Source: Saccharothrix sp. NRRL B-16348
Lineage (GTDB): Bacteria > Actinomycetota > Actinomycetes > Mycobacteriales > Pseudonocardiaceae
Direction: 5' to 3'
Length of the DNA: 64,000 nt
Assembly: GCF_001280085.1 (NCBI RefSeq)
Contig: NZ_LGED01000057.1
Span: 96,489 to 160,488 of the forward strand
In this document: in pieces, positions 34,387 to 44,023 of the stretch
How positions within the stretch are numbered: position 1 is the first letter of the stretch
How the letters are laid out: the number at the start of each line of letters is the position of its first letter
Program-made: the position numbers and the translations under genes
Notes under the pieces: model-generated
What the model was told of the DNA's origin: nothing
Seen by the model: only the letters and a program-made list of their open reading frames with translations
The model's database searches: none

Positions 34387-37179
34387 ATGGCTGACCGGAG
34401 CAAGAGCGGGCTGGAGTTCGGCGTCCTCGGACCGTTGCAGGTGCTCGCGGACGGCCGACAGCTCGTCATCGGCCGCAAGGGGATGCGCGGCCTGCTCGCG
34501 ATGCTGGTGCTGGACGCCAACCGGGTCGTCCCGATCGACGAGATCGTGGACAGCCTGTGGGCCGACGAGCCGCCCGCCACGGCCAGGACGATCGTGCACG
34601 GCTACGTGTCGCGGCTGCGCCGGATGCTGGAACAGGCCGACCCGGCCGGCTCCGCGCGGATCCTCACCACGCCGCCCGGCTACCAGCTCTCGGTCGACCC
34701 GTGGCGGCTCGACTTCCACCGGGCCCGGCAGCTCGTGTCGAGCGCGCGCGGCAAGCCCGCGCCGATCCGGGCGCAGCTGCTGCGCGAATCGCTCGGCCTG
34801 TGGCGCGGCCAGGTGCTGTCGGACGTGCCGGGCGACCCGGTCACGTCCGACCTGGAGGAGCTTCGGCTTGCCGCAGTGGAAGAGCGCATCGAGGCCGAGC
34901 TGGAACTGGGCCGCCACCTCGAACTCGTCGGCGAGCTGCGGCAGCTGGTCAACGAGCACCCGTTCCGGGAACGACTGGTCGGCCACATGATGCGCGCCCT
35001 GTACCGGTCGGGTCAGCGCGCCGACGCGTTGGAGGCCTACCAGCGCTTCCACCGCCGCGTCGTGGACGAGCTCGGCATCGACCCCGGCCCCGGTCTGCGC
35101 GTGCTGCACGAACAGGTGCTCCGCGACGACCCGGCGCTCAGCTCGCCCGGCCTGGCCGAGCCCGCCGTCGTGCCACCGCGCCCCGGCGTCGTCGTGCCGG
35201 CCCAGTTGCCCGCCGCGGCCAGCGGATTCATCGGTCGCGACGAGGAACTGGCCTGGTTGGACCGCCTGTGCGACTCGCGCGACCTGGCCGCCACGACCAT
35301 CGCCGTGGTCAACGGCGCGGCCGGCATCGGCAAGAGCGAGCTCGCCGTCACGTGGGGCCACCGCCGGGCCGAGCAGTTCCCGGACGGCCTCCTCTTCGCG
35401 TCCCTGAACGGCTTCGCCCCGGACCGCGAGCCGGTCGAGCCCGCCGAAGTCCTGGCCCGGTTCCTGCTGGCGCTCGGCGTGCCGTCCGACGGCGTGCCGA
35501 GGGACCTGGACGACCGCGTCGGCCTGTACCGCTCGGTGCTGGCCAAGCGGCGCGTGCTGGTCGTCCTGGACGACGCGTGGGACCCCGAGCACGTCCGCCT
35601 GCTCCTGCCTCCCGGCGCCGGGTCGGTCGTCCTCGTGACCAGCCGCCGGCGCCTGGAGTCCCTGGTCGTCAGCAACGGCGCGCGCATGCTCACGCTGGAC
35701 ACGTTGTCCGACGACGAGTCCATCCGCCTGGTCGACGAGGTCGTGGGCAAGCCGCTGTCCGACCAGGAACCGGCGGCCATCCGCATGCTGGTCGAACTCT
35801 GCGGCAACCTGCCCCTGGCCCTGCGGATCGCCGCCGCCAAGCTCGTCTTCAGTCCGGAGTGGACGGTCGAGGCCCTGGTGGCGCAGCTCTCCGACGACGC
35901 GGCCCGGCTGCGCACCCTGGACCTGGCCGACACCGGCGTAGGCGTGGAACGGGCCCTCGCGGTGTCGTACCGCAACCTGCCGCCGGAACTGGCGGACACG
36001 TTCCGCGCCGCAGGCCTCGTGCCCGGCCGCTGGGTGAGCCCGCACTCCATCGCCGCCGTCTGCGACATCGACCTGGGCACCGCCGCCGCCCGCCTGGCCG
36101 ACCTCGCCGACGCGCACCTCCTCGTGGAGCAGTGGCGCGGCGGCTTCGTCCTGCACGACCTGGTCCGCCTCTACGCCCGCGGCGTCGTCGAGCACCGGGA
36201 ACGCGGCCTGCGCCGCCTCATGGACCACTACCTGTCCGCCTGCGACCACGCGAGACGCCTGATCAGACCGGTCTCCGACGGCCTCGACTTCACCGGCGAC
36301 TCCACCGCGCCGCGCCCGGCCACCTCGGAGCAGGCGCTGTCCTGGTTCGACAAGGAGTGGTCCAACCTCATCGCCCTCGTGCACGCCGGTTCGGAAACCG
36401 GTCTCCACGTGCAGGTCTGGCAACTCGTCCGCCTGGTCCACACCTACTGCGTGACCAGGCTCGTCAGCCGGGAGTGGCGCGGCATCGCCGAATTCGGCCT
36501 CGCCTCCGCCAGGGTGATCGGCGACCGCCGCGGCGAAATGCTCGTGCTGCACGCCATGCACGACATCAACAACCGCGCCGGAGCCCTGCGCGGCACCCTC
36601 GACCAAGCCCGACTGGCCCACCGAATAGCCGTGGACCTGGCCGAACCCCGCTACCTGGTGATGACCCTCGACCAACTGGCCTTGGCGCTCGTCGCCGAAG
36701 GCCGGGTGGAAGAAGCCCTGGGCCACTACCGCGAAGCCGTCGACCTGGCCCGCCGGGACGGCGACGCCCTCGGCGAAGCCACCGTGCTCAACAACCTGGC
36801 CCAAGTGGAGCAACGACTCGGCCAACGTGAAACGGCGGCCCAACACCAATTCCTGGCAATGGAGATCTACCACCGCAACGGCGACGAACGGGCCTACGCG
36901 GTCGCGATGAACAACCTGGCCGAGCTCTACGCCGAACTGGGCCTGTTACCGGAGGCCGAAGAACACGCCCGCCGCGGCGTGGAACTGGCCCGTGGCGGCT
37001 CCATGCAGTTCGAGGAGGCGTTCGGCCGCCAAGTGCTCGGATCGGTCCTGGCCAGACGCGGAGAACGCGTTGCGGCACAAGCGGAGCTGGCGGAATCGCT
37101 TCGGTTGTTCGTACGCCTCGGCTCCCCTCGAGCCATGTTGGTCCGAACGGCTCTTGAAGCCTTGACCTCTGAGGTTTAG
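34387..37179 (+). CDS. AfsR/SARP-family transcriptional regulator (BTAD, NB-ARC, TPR)
   Basis: A 930-residue regulator. An OmpR-like winged helix spans residues about 10-95 (FGVLGPLQVLADGRQLVIG...PPGYQLSV). The bacterial transcriptional activation domain runs about 100-245 (EAYQRFHRRVVDELGIDPGPGLRVLHEQVL). An NB-ARC/STAND ATPase follows with P-loop NGAAGIGKSE (about residue 314) and VLVVLDDAW. TPR-like helical repeats fill about 690-920. Such proteins activate secondary-metabolite or pleiotropic genes and are often phosphorylated. No biosynthetic cluster lies in the window. ATG 34387 follows GGGGGAGGGGC. Confidence 0.92.
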   Translation: MADRSKSGLEFGVLGPLQVLADGRQLVIGRKGMRGLLAMLVLDANRVVPIDEIVDSLWADEPPATARTIVHGYVSRLRRMLEQADPAGSARILTTPPGYQLSVDPWRLDFHRARQLVSSARGKPAPIRAQLLRESLGLWRGQVLSDVPGDPVTSDLEELRLAAVEERIEAELELGRHLELVGELRQLVNEHPFRERLVGHMMRALYRSGQRADALEAYQRFHRRVVDELGIDPGPGLRVLHEQVLRDDPALSSPGLAEPAVVPPRPGVVVPAQLPAAASGFIGRDEELAWLDRLCDSRDLAATTIAVVNGAAGIGKSELAVTWGHRRAEQFPDGLLFASLNGFAPDREPVEPAEVLARFLLALGVPSDGVPRDLDDRVGLYRSVLAKRRVLVVLDDAWDPEHVRLLLPPGAGSVVLVTSRRRLESLVVSNGARMLTLDTLSDDESIRLVDEVVGKPLSDQEPAAIRMLVELCGNLPLALRIAAAKLVFSPEWTVEALVAQLSDDAARLRTLDLADTGVGVERALAVSYRNLPPELADTFRAAGLVPGRWVSPHSIAAVCDIDLGTAAARLADLADAHLLVEQWRGGFVLHDLVRLYARGVVEHRERGLRRLMDHYLSACDHARRLIRPVSDGLDFTGDSTAPRPATSEQALSWFDKEWSNLIALVHAGSETGLHVQVWQLVRLVHTYCVTRLVSREWRGIAEFGLASARVIGDRRGEMLVLHAMHDINNRAGALRGTLDQARLAHRIAVDLAEPRYLVMTLDQLALALVAEGRVEEALGHYREAVDLARRDGDALGEATVLNNLAQVEQRLGQRETAAQHQFLAMEIYHRNGDERAYAVAMNNLAELYAELGLLPEAEEHARRGVELARGGSMQFEEAFGRQVLGSVLARRGERVAAQAELAESLRLFVRLGSPRAMLVRTALEALTSEV

Positions 37180-37300
37180 CCGCTGTTTAGCACGACATGA
37201 CGAAGTCGTGGGAACTTGGAGGCGCGCTGATCACCGAGTCGCGGTCAGCGCCGGGTGGCTCTTGGTAGGGGGAACCAGGGGGGAAAGCCACCCAACCCCG

Positions 37301-37334
37301 GCTGGCCGGCGTTCGGGGGAGAGCGCCGGCCAGC
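37301..37334 (+). terminator. Hairpin downstream of the AfsR-like gene
   Basis: An 11-bp perfect stem (GCTGGCCGGCG with CGCCGGCCAGC) around a 12-base loop, about 120 bases past the AfsR stop. It could be a distal terminator or the end of a small transcript. Confidence 0.55.
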
Positions 37335-37439
37335 TGGCTCTAGTATTGAATTGCGCCGCCTCCGGCATCGCGGTCGAGGTCGCAATTAGCACACAACCAA
37401 CAACACCACAACGGACCCGCCACACCACCGCAGAGGCCC

Positions 37440-37534
37440 GATTTGACATGGGTTCGGGTGCTTTAGGCTGGTCGAAGCCGGCAGGCCTGGCGGGACGCTT
37501 TACCCCGCCGGGCCTGCCGGCTTCATGTCAAATC
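37440..37534. repeat. Nested two-part inverted repeat
   Basis: Outer arms GATTTGACATG (37440-37450) and CATGTCAAATC (37524-37534) are exact complements. Inside them 37477-37494 pairs with 37504-37521 (GCCGGCAGGCC...), giving an about 18-bp GC stem with an about 9-base loop. The left outer-inner spacer is 26 bases, the right only 2. It is the most structured part of the gene-free stretch 37180-37618. A CCTCAACCGCACCG motif recurs at 37563-37630. I see no ORF here. Confidence 0.75.
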
Positions 37535-37618
37535 GAGCCGGACTTACCCACTAATCGCCACCGGCCTCAACCGCACCGACCTCACCAACCGGCCGCACGG
37601 GCCTCAACCGCACCGGCC

Positions 37619-38383
37619 TCAATCGCACACCGGCAGCAACTCCGGCCGCTTCGGCGCCAACCCGTCACCCATCGACTCACCCCGCAACTGCCGACCGATC
37701 CACGGCACGACGTGCTCCCGCGCCCACTTCAGGTCGTGCCGCCGCTGCGTCATCCAGTCCTCGTCGACCAACGGCGGCCAGGGCGTGTTCCACGCCTCGT
37801 CCGTCTCGAACCCCAGCACCTCGGCCGCCCGCAACGCCACCCGGCGATGCCCCTCGGGCGACAGGTGCAACCGGTCGCCGCTCCACGCGCGCCGGTCGTG
37901 CAGGACGTTCATCGACCACAGGTCGACCACCTTGCAGTGGTAGCGCTCCGCCACCGACCACAGGTGGCTGTTGTAGATGGCGATCTTCCCGCGCAACGAC
38001 CGCAGGAACGGCGTGTGCTTCGGGTCGAAGCCGGTGAAGATGACCACCTCCGCGCCGGCCGCCCGCAGGTCGGCCACCGCGATCTCGTACACCTCGGCCA
38101 ACGCGTCCGCGTCGCTCCCGGGCACCAGGATGTCGTTGCCGCCACCACACAGCGTCACCAGCTTCGGCTTCAACGCCACCGCCAGCGGAACCTGCTCGTC
38201 CACGATCTCCTGGAGCATCTTGCCCCGGATCGCGAGGTTGGCGTACCGGAAGCCCTGCCGCTTGGCCGAGATCATCGCGGCCAGCCGGTCGGCCCACCCC
38301 ACGTACGTCCCGTTCGGCGCCGGGTCGTCCATTCCCTCGGTGAAGCTGTCCCCCACCGCGACGAAACTGTCCAGTCCCTCCAT
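37619..38383 (-). CDS. SGNH/GDSL hydrolase (cytoplasmic type)
   Basis: A 254-residue SGNH hydrolase. Block I is FVAVGDSFTEGMDD with the nucleophile Ser near residue 12. Block II Gly is in NLAIRGKML, block III is CGGGNDILVPG with the Asn, and block V is DRLHLSPEGHRRVA with the catalytic Asp and His. No signal peptide is present, so it probably acts inside the cell on an ester substrate. ATG 38383 is chosen because GGAGGG stands 5 bases before it, and the upstream residues do not match the family. It is monocistronic; the substrate is unknown. Confidence 0.88.
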   Translation of the reverse strand: MEGLDSFVAVGDSFTEGMDDPAPNGTYVGWADRLAAMISAKRQGFRYANLAIRGKMLQEIVDEQVPLAVALKPKLVTLCGGGNDILVPGSDADALAEVYEIAVADLRAAGAEVVIFTGFDPKHTPFLRSLRGKIAIYNSHLWSVAERYHCKVVDLWSMNVLHDRRAWSGDRLHLSPEGHRRVALRAAEVLGFETDEAWNTPWPPLVDEDWMTQRRHDLKWAREHVVPWIGRQLRGESMGDGLAPKRPELLPVCD

Positions 38384-38572
38384 GCGTCCCTCCACTCCGC
38401 GCGGCACCCCCAATGACCGCGCAGAACAGAATGCAACGCCACGCCCGTCCTACGCCACCGTCGGTTGGCAACGCCGTTACCAAGGTGTCACCCGGCGTGC
38501 AGGAATGTCGGCAATGGGGCGATTCACGAGGTTCACCTCATCGGAGTGCGTCGAACATCACTGATTCCAAGA

Positions 38573-39586
38573 TCACCAAATGCCCGCCTCCACCCCCGAC
38601 TCGATCCCCGCCTCCGACTCGTACGCCGCACGCAACCGCCGCTCCGCCCCCGGAGCCGAACCCACCGCGTCCAACCCCAGCAACGCCGCCCCCACCACCG
38701 GCGGCACGTCCATCACCCGCACCCGGGCCGCCGGCGCGACCACGCCCAACCGCGCCGCCACCGCGTCGACCACCACGCCGCCCGTCCCGGTCAGCACGCC
38801 ACCGCCGAGCACCACGTCCACCGGCTCCGCCAGCAACGCCAACCGCGACAACGACACCCGCGCCAGCAGCACGACCTCCTCCACCAGCCGGTCCACCACC
38901 GACCGCGCCACCGCGTCACCACCCGCCGCCACCTCGAACAACAACGGGCACAGGGCGTGCGGGTCGAACTCCACCTCCGCGAAGTGCAGCCGCCGCACCG
39001 CCTCGGCGACCGTCGCCGTCCCGTAGTGCGCGATCACCGCGTCCAGCAACGCCGTCGGCTCGCCCCGACCGTCCTCGGCCCGCACCGCGAGCCACAGCGC
39101 CTCCGACCCGAGGTGTCCGCCGCCGCCCCAGTCACCCGAGATCCGCCCCAACGCCGGGAACCGGTGCGTCCGCCCGTCCGGCGCGACGGCCACGCAGTTG
39201 ATGCCCGCCCCGCACACCACGGCCACCCCGATCCCGTCGGCCGTACCGGCTCTGAGCAGCGCGAACGTGTCGTTCCCGACGACGGACGTCGCCGACCACC
39301 CCTGCGCCTCGACGGCCGCGCGCAGGTCGTCCTCCTCTTGGGGCAGGTCCGCCCCGGCCAGGTAGGCGGCCGTGTGGGAGGCGACCAGCCCACCGTCCGC
39401 GAGCCCCGCCCGCCGTGCCGCCTCCCGCACCAGCCCGTCGAACACCTCCAGGCTGCGCGCCAGCCCCACGTTCTGCGGGGACGCACCGGGTCCGCGCACC
39501 CTGGCGAGCACCCGTCCCTCCACGTCGACCAGCGCCACGGCCGTCTTGCTGTTCCCGCCGTCGATGGCGAGCACCCGGTCGGTCAC
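38573..39586 (-). CDS. BadF/BcrA-type sugar kinase (N-acetylglucosamine kinase-like), last gene of ROK operon
   Basis: A 337-residue ASKHA-fold kinase. The phosphate-1 loop is LAIDGGNSKTAVAL (about residue 8), followed by VGNDTFALLRAG and the phosphate-2 loop GVAVVCGAGINCVAVA (about residue 125). GRISGDWGGGGHLG is near residue 148 and the adenosine motif DVVLGGGVLTG is near 250. It resembles the eukaryote-type GlcNAc kinases used in actinomycete sugar operons. The GTG start at 39586 is set by a 4-base overlap with the GH4 stop. Its place beside a 6-phospho-glycosidase suggests it makes the phosphorylated substrate or salvages a released sugar. Confidence 0.85.
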   Translation of the reverse strand: MTDRVLAIDGGNSKTAVALVDVEGRVLARVRGPGASPQNVGLARSLEVFDGLVREAARRAGLADGGLVASHTAAYLAGADLPQEEDDLRAAVEAQGWSATSVVGNDTFALLRAGTADGIGVAVVCGAGINCVAVAPDGRTHRFPALGRISGDWGGGGHLGSEALWLAVRAEDGRGEPTALLDAVIAHYGTATVAEAVRRLHFAEVEFDPHALCPLLFEVAAGGDAVARSVVDRLVEEVVLLARVSLSRLALLAEPVDVVLGGGVLTGTGGVVVDAVAARLGVVAPAARVRVMDVPPVVGAALLGLDAVGSAPGAERRLRAAYESEAGIESGVEAGIW

Positions 39587-40851
39587 ACCGACCCCTTCGC
39601 CCACGGCAGGAAGTCCGCGTTGCGCGCCACCAGCTCGTCGGCCAACCGTTCGGCCAACGCGTACTGCCCGACCAACGGGTGCGCGAGCAACGCGTCCGCC
39701 ACCCGGTCACGCCCACCGCGCACCGCCGCGTCCAACGCCAGGTGCTCGTAGCTCGTCACGTGCGCGATCAACCCGGCTGCCGACGGCGGCACGGGCGGCA
39801 CGGGCAGCGGCGTGGCACCGCTGCCGTCCACCACCGCGGGCACCTCGATCACCGCGTCCGCGGGCAGGAACGGCAGCGTGCCGCCGTTGCGGACGTTCAC
39901 CACGTGCTGCTCCGCACCCATCCCGCCCGTCAAGGCGTGCACCAGCTGCACGGCCGCCTCCGAGTAGTACGCGCCCCCGCGCTGCGCGAGCTGCGCCGGC
40001 TTCGTCACCACCGCCACGTCCCCGTACAGGTCCAGCAGCTCCTTCTCCACCCCCGCGACCACCTCGGCCCGCGGCGGCTCGGTGTGCTGCTTCCGCACCA
40101 CCTCGTCGTGGTCGTAGAAGTACTTCAGGTAGTACGACGGCACCATCCCCAACCGCCGCATGAACGACCCCGGCAGCCCGATGTGCTCGCCCAACGCGTC
40201 GGCGTGCCGTGCCAGCAGCTCCGGCAGCCGGTCGACGCCGTCGACGAACACGCCCGTCTCCCAGCTCAGGTGGTTGAGCCCGACGTGCTCCAGCCGCACC
40301 GACCCCGGCTCCACCCCGAGCAACGCCGCCGTCCACCGCTGGAACGTGATCGCCACGTTGCACAGCCCGACCGCCCGGTGCCCTTCGGCGAGCAACGCCC
40401 GCGTCACGATCCCCACCGGGTTGGTGAAGTTCACGATCCAGGCGTCGCCCGCCACCTCCCGCACGCGCCGGGCGATGTCCAGCACCACCGGCACGGTCCG
40501 CAACGCCTTGGCCAACCCGCCGGCCCCCGTCGTCTCCTGCCCGACGCAGTCGCACACGAGCGGGAACGTCTCGTCCGACGCCCGTGCCGCCTGCCCGCCC
40601 ACCCTGAGCTGCAACAACACCGCCGACGCACCGTCGACGCCACGTTCCAGGTCGTCGGTCGTCGTCACGCGCGCCGGGTGCCCCGCGTGCGCCAGCAACC
40701 GCCGCGAGAACGCCCCGACCACCTCCAGCCGCGCCAAGTCCGGGTCCACGAGCGCGATCTCGTCCACCGCGAGGCCGACCCGTCGCCCCGCGATCCCGTC
40801 GACCAGTTCCGGCGTGTAGGTCGACCCGCCACCGACAACGGTGAGCTTCAC
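39583..40851 (-). CDS. GH4 family 6-phospho-beta-glucosidase-type enzyme
   Basis: A 422-residue GH4 enzyme. The N-terminal NAD-binding fold is LTVVGGGSTYTPELVDGI (about residues 3-20). VNFTNPVGIVTRAL and the metal Cys in GLCNVAITFQRW lie near residue 165, and the metal His is in VGLNHLSWETGVF near 195. GH4 enzymes use NAD and a divalent metal in an oxidation-elimination mechanism. The beta-glucosidase branch (LicH/BglT) acts on 6-phosphorylated substrates. It overlaps both neighbours by 4 bases (GTGA). With ABC import there is no PTS phosphorylation, so the adjacent kinase is a likely partner. Confidence 0.88.
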   Translation of the reverse strand: MKLTVVGGGSTYTPELVDGIAGRRVGLAVDEIALVDPDLARLEVVGAFSRRLLAHAGHPARVTTTDDLERGVDGASAVLLQLRVGGQAARASDETFPLVCDCVGQETTGAGGLAKALRTVPVVLDIARRVREVAGDAWIVNFTNPVGIVTRALLAEGHRAVGLCNVAITFQRWTAALLGVEPGSVRLEHVGLNHLSWETGVFVDGVDRLPELLARHADALGEHIGLPGSFMRRLGMVPSYYLKYFYDHDEVVRKQHTEPPRAEVVAGVEKELLDLYGDVAVVTKPAQLAQRGGAYYSEAAVQLVHALTGGMGAEQHVVNVRNGGTLPFLPADAVIEVPAVVDGSGATPLPVPPVPPSAAGLIAHVTSYEHLALDAAVRGGRDRVADALLAHPLVGQYALAERLADELVARNADFLPWAKGSV

Positions 40852-41705
40852 CCTTTGACCCCCGTGAATGTGATGCCCTTGACGAACGAGCGCTGTGCGA
40901 ACACGAACAGCACCACCGCCGGGACCATGATCAGCAACGTGACGGCCATCGCCAGGTTCCACTGCACGTGGTGCATGCCCTTGAACGTCGACAGCGCCAG
41001 CGACAGCGTCCACTGGTCCGGCTTCTCGCTCGTGTAGAGCAGCGGTCCGAAGTAGTCGTTCCAGGTGTAGAGGAAGCAGAACAGCGCGGTCGCCGCGATG
41101 CCCGGCCGCGCCATCGGCACGACGATCCTCACCAGCGCCTGGAACTCCGAGCACCCGTCCACCCGTGCCGCGTCCACATAGGACTGTGGGATGGTCAGGA
41201 TGAACTGGCGCAGCAGGAAGATGCTGAACGCGTCGAACAGGAAGTAGGGCGCGATCAACGGCCACAGCGTGCCCGTCAACCCGAGGCCGGACCACGTGTC
41301 GTACAGCGGCACCGCCACGACCTGCGGTGGCAGCATCATCGCCCCGACCACCAGCAGGAACACCACGTTCCGCCCGCGCCACCGCAACTTCGCCAGCGCG
41401 TACGCCGCCGGGATGGAGGACACCAGCATCCCGACCGTGGCCAACCCCGAGTACAACATGCTGTTGCCCAAGTACTTCAGCAGCGGCGCCTGCTCGAACA
41501 CCTCCAGGAAGTTGCCCCAATGCCACTCGCGGGGCCACAAGTCCTTCGTGAACGCCTGGCTGTCCGACATGACCGCCGTCAGGAAGACGAAGACGATCGG
41601 CAACGTGAACATCAACCCGAGCGCCAGCCCGAGGCTGTGCACCGCCACCCAGTCCAGCGCCTTCCGCCACGCGAACGGCCTCCGCACGCCGACCGCCGCC
41701 GTCAT
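40848..41705 (-). CDS. Sugar ABC permease, MalG-type (ROK operon)
   Basis: A 285-residue permease with about six membrane segments. The EAA loop reads YVDAARVDGCSEFQALVRIVVPMA (about residue 185), and the family-typical C-terminus is SFVKGITFTGVKG. It overlaps the neighbouring permease by ATGA at its start and the GH4 gene by GTGA at its end. It belongs to the carbohydrate-uptake-1 type importer with the 41702 and 42685 genes. No ATPase is encoded in the operon. Confidence 0.9.
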   Translation of the reverse strand: MTAAVGVRRPFAWRKALDWVAVHSLGLALGLMFTLPIVFVFLTAVMSDSQAFTKDLWPREWHWGNFLEVFEQAPLLKYLGNSMLYSGLATVGMLVSSIPAAYALAKLRWRGRNVVFLLVVGAMMLPPQVVAVPLYDTWSGLGLTGTLWPLIAPYFLFDAFSIFLLRQFILTIPQSYVDAARVDGCSEFQALVRIVVPMARPGIAATALFCFLYTWNDYFGPLLYTSEKPDQWTLSLALSTFKGMHHVQWNLAMAVTLLIMVPAVVLFVFAQRSFVKGITFTGVKG

Positions 41706-42682
41706 GACTCCTCCTGGTGCGACGCCTTGCGCATCCGCTGCACCAGCAACGCCGTCGCCGCGAACGAGATCACGAACAACACCGTCGCCATCGCCGCCGC
41801 GTAACCCATGTCGAAATACCTGAACCCCTGCGTGTACAGCCACACCGGGAACGTCAACGTGGAGTTCTCCGGGAACCCGAGCACCTTCGTGGAACCGGTC
41901 ACGTCCGCCGACCCGCTCGCCGCCGACCCGGCCACCACGGCCTGCGTGAACAGCTGCAACGCCAGGATGATCGAGTTCACCACCCCGAACACCAGCACGG
42001 GGGAGATCGTCGGCAGCGTGATGTGCCACCACCGCCGCACCGGACCCGCGCCGTCCAGCTCGGCGGCCTCGTACTGCTCCGGCGGCACGTCCAAGACCGC
42101 GGCCAGGATGATGATCATCAGATCGCCGGACACCCACAGCATCACGGCCGCGATCCCCGGTTTGGCCCACACCGGATCGGCGAACCACAACGGCCCCTCG
42201 ATCCCGAACCAGCCCAAGAACGCGTCCAGCGGCCCTTCGTTCGGCCGCATGACCAGGAAGAACACCAACGTCGCGGCCACGGGCGGCGCCAACGACGGCA
42301 GGTAGCACAAGGTGCGCACCAGCCCGACGCCCGTTCTCAGCCGTGCGATCACCGACGCCACGCCCAACGCGAACACCACGCGTGCGACGGTCAGCACCAC
42401 CACGAACCACAACGTGTTGTGCACGGCGGTGCGGAACAGCGGGTCGGAGAACATGTACGCGTAGTTCTCCCAGCCGACCCACTCCGGCGGGTTGATCAGG
42501 TCGTACCTGGTGAACGAGAACCCGATCGTGGCGACCAGCGGGTAGCCGAAGAACACGGCGAACCCGAGGATCGCGGGCGCCATGAACGCCAGCACGGTCA
42601 GGCGGTGACGGGCGCGGGCGCGGGACCGCCCCTTGGCCTGGGCGGTCCGCGCCACGTCCACGCGCTCCAGCGTGGCCGTCAT
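41702..42682 (-). CDS. Sugar ABC permease, MalF-type (ROK operon)
   Basis: A 326-residue permease. A basic N-terminus (AKGRSRARARHRLT) precedes the first membrane helix at about residues 30-52. The EAA loop is YEAAELDGAGPVRRWWHITLPTI near residue 212. The segment ASGSADVTGSTKVLGFPENSTLTFP is an extended external loop. The start at 42682 lies 2 bases after the binding-protein stop, so coupling is tight. It pairs with the 40848 permease. Confidence 0.9.
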   Translation of the reverse strand: MTATLERVDVARTAQAKGRSRARARHRLTVLAFMAPAILGFAVFFGYPLVATIGFSFTRYDLINPPEWVGWENYAYMFSDPLFRTAVHNTLWFVVVLTVARVVFALGVASVIARLRTGVGLVRTLCYLPSLAPPVAATLVFFLVMRPNEGPLDAFLGWFGIEGPLWFADPVWAKPGIAAVMLWVSGDLMIIILAAVLDVPPEQYEAAELDGAGPVRRWWHITLPTISPVLVFGVVNSIILALQLFTQAVVAGSAASGSADVTGSTKVLGFPENSTLTFPVWLYTQGFRYFDMGYAAAMATVLFVISFAATALLVQRMRKASHQEES

Positions 42683-42684
42683 GC

Positions 42685-44013
42685 CTACTTGCCGCTCTTC
42701 GCGATCCGGTCGTCGATCTGCCGGTCGACCTCCGCCAACCCCGCCATCAGGTCGGGCACCTTGCCCGCCTGCCACGACGTGGCGAAGTCGCCGATCGCCT
42801 TGATGTGCGCGTCGCCGATGGGCGTCACCGGGTTGCCCTGGAGCTTGCCCGAGGTCGCCAGGTCGATGAACGTCTTGAAGTTCTCGTCCACCTCCAGGCG
42901 CGGGTCGGCCAGCGCGGCCTTCGTGCTCGGGATGTTCTTGATCCCGTTGGCCAGGTCGACGACCGTGTCGGTGTCGAACGACAGGTGCTTGATCAGCTCC
43001 CACGCCGCGCCGGGGTTCTTCGCGCCCTTCGGGATGCCCATGATCGTGCCGGTGGTGAAGCCGATGCCGTACAGGTCGGGCTTGACCGTCGGGAACGGCG
43101 CGGTGCCGAACCGCACGTCCGGCGCCTGGTCCTCCAGGAACGCGGTGCGGTACTCGCCGTCGATCATCATGGCGATCTTCTTCTGGTGGAACGCGTGGTC
43201 GGTCGAGTACTCTTGGCCGAGGCCCGCCCGGAACCGCTCCAGGTTGTCGTAGCCGTAGAAGTCGACGAGTTCCTTCTGGAACCTCAACATCTCGGCCCAC
43301 TCCGGGGTGGCGAGACCCGACTTGCCGTCCGGCGTCTCCCACTTCGCGCCGAAGTTCGGCGCCCAGATCGGCGGGCGGTTCGCGTAGAACAGCATGGTCG
43401 GCAGGAAGCCCGCGACCTCGATCGAGCCGTCCGCCGCCTTCTTCGTCGTCCGCTTGGCGAAGTCGAGCAGCTCCGCCGTCGTCCTGGGCGGCTCGGTGAT
43501 GCCCGCCGCGGCGAGCATGTCCTTGTTGTAGTACAGCCCGTACACGTCGCTGAGCAGCGGCATCGCGCAGCGGTTGCCCTTGTACTCGGTGTAGGAGCGG
43601 ACCGCGTCGGGGATCTGGCCGAGGTCGACGCCGTCCCGTTCGACGTAGGGCTTGAGCTCCTGGAACGAGCCGCTGGTGCAGAACTGGCCGATGTTGTCGG
43701 TGGTGAACGACAGGGCCACGTCCGGCGGGTTGCCGCCGCGGATGCCCGCGGTGATCTTGTCGTCGTCCTGGCTGCCCTCGTGCCTGATCTCGGCGTTCGG
43801 GAACTTCTCCTTGAAGCTCTCCAGGGCCTTGGTGACCTCGGCCTGCTCGCGGCCGGAGTAGTTGCTCCAGACCGTGAGGGAGAACTTGTCCTCCTTGCCC
43901 GGCGCCGCCGCCGGCCCCGACTGGTCGGCCTGCTTGCCGGAGCCCGCCGCGCAAGCGGTCAGGGACACCGCCGCGGCCACGCACAGCAACGCTGCGCGGT
44001 GGAGCTTGCGCAT
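42685..44013 (-). CDS. Sugar ABC substrate-binding lipoprotein (ROK operon)
   Basis: A 442-residue family 1 solute-binding protein. The signal peptide is short and ends in lipobox VSLTAC (Cys near residue 21). FSLTVWSNYSGREQAEVTKALESF opens the mature domain, YGLYYNKDMLAAAGI is the family hinge motif, and FGTAPFPTVKPDLYGIG lies later. It starts 10 bases after the ROK regulator stop. The sugar is not identifiable; the operon's GH4 enzyme points to a beta-glucoside or similar disaccharide. Confidence 0.9.
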   Translation of the reverse strand: MRKLHRAALLCVAAAVSLTACAAGSGKQADQSGPAAAPGKEDKFSLTVWSNYSGREQAEVTKALESFKEKFPNAEIRHEGSQDDDKITAGIRGGNPPDVALSFTTDNIGQFCTSGSFQELKPYVERDGVDLGQIPDAVRSYTEYKGNRCAMPLLSDVYGLYYNKDMLAAAGITEPPRTTAELLDFAKRTTKKAADGSIEVAGFLPTMLFYANRPPIWAPNFGAKWETPDGKSGLATPEWAEMLRFQKELVDFYGYDNLERFRAGLGQEYSTDHAFHQKKIAMMIDGEYRTAFLEDQAPDVRFGTAPFPTVKPDLYGIGFTTGTIMGIPKGAKNPGAAWELIKHLSFDTDTVVDLANGIKNIPSTKAALADPRLEVDENFKTFIDLATSGKLQGNPVTPIGDAHIKAIGDFATSWQAGKVPDLMAGLAEVDRQIDDRIAKSGK

Positions 44014-44023
44014 GTGCTCTCCT

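Noticed and set aside
34321..36873. 850-codon minus-strand frame inside the AfsR-like gene
   Set aside because: It is the antisense shadow of a gene with full BTAD/NB-ARC/TPR motifs. Composition is His/Gln/Gly/Val-rich, as expected of a reverse frame in GC-rich DNA.
39583..41670. 695-codon frame combining GH4 with upstream sequence
   Set aside because: The upstream part is a shadow of the permease gene. The GH4 NAD-binding motif begins directly at GTG 40851, which overlaps the permease stop by 4 bases.
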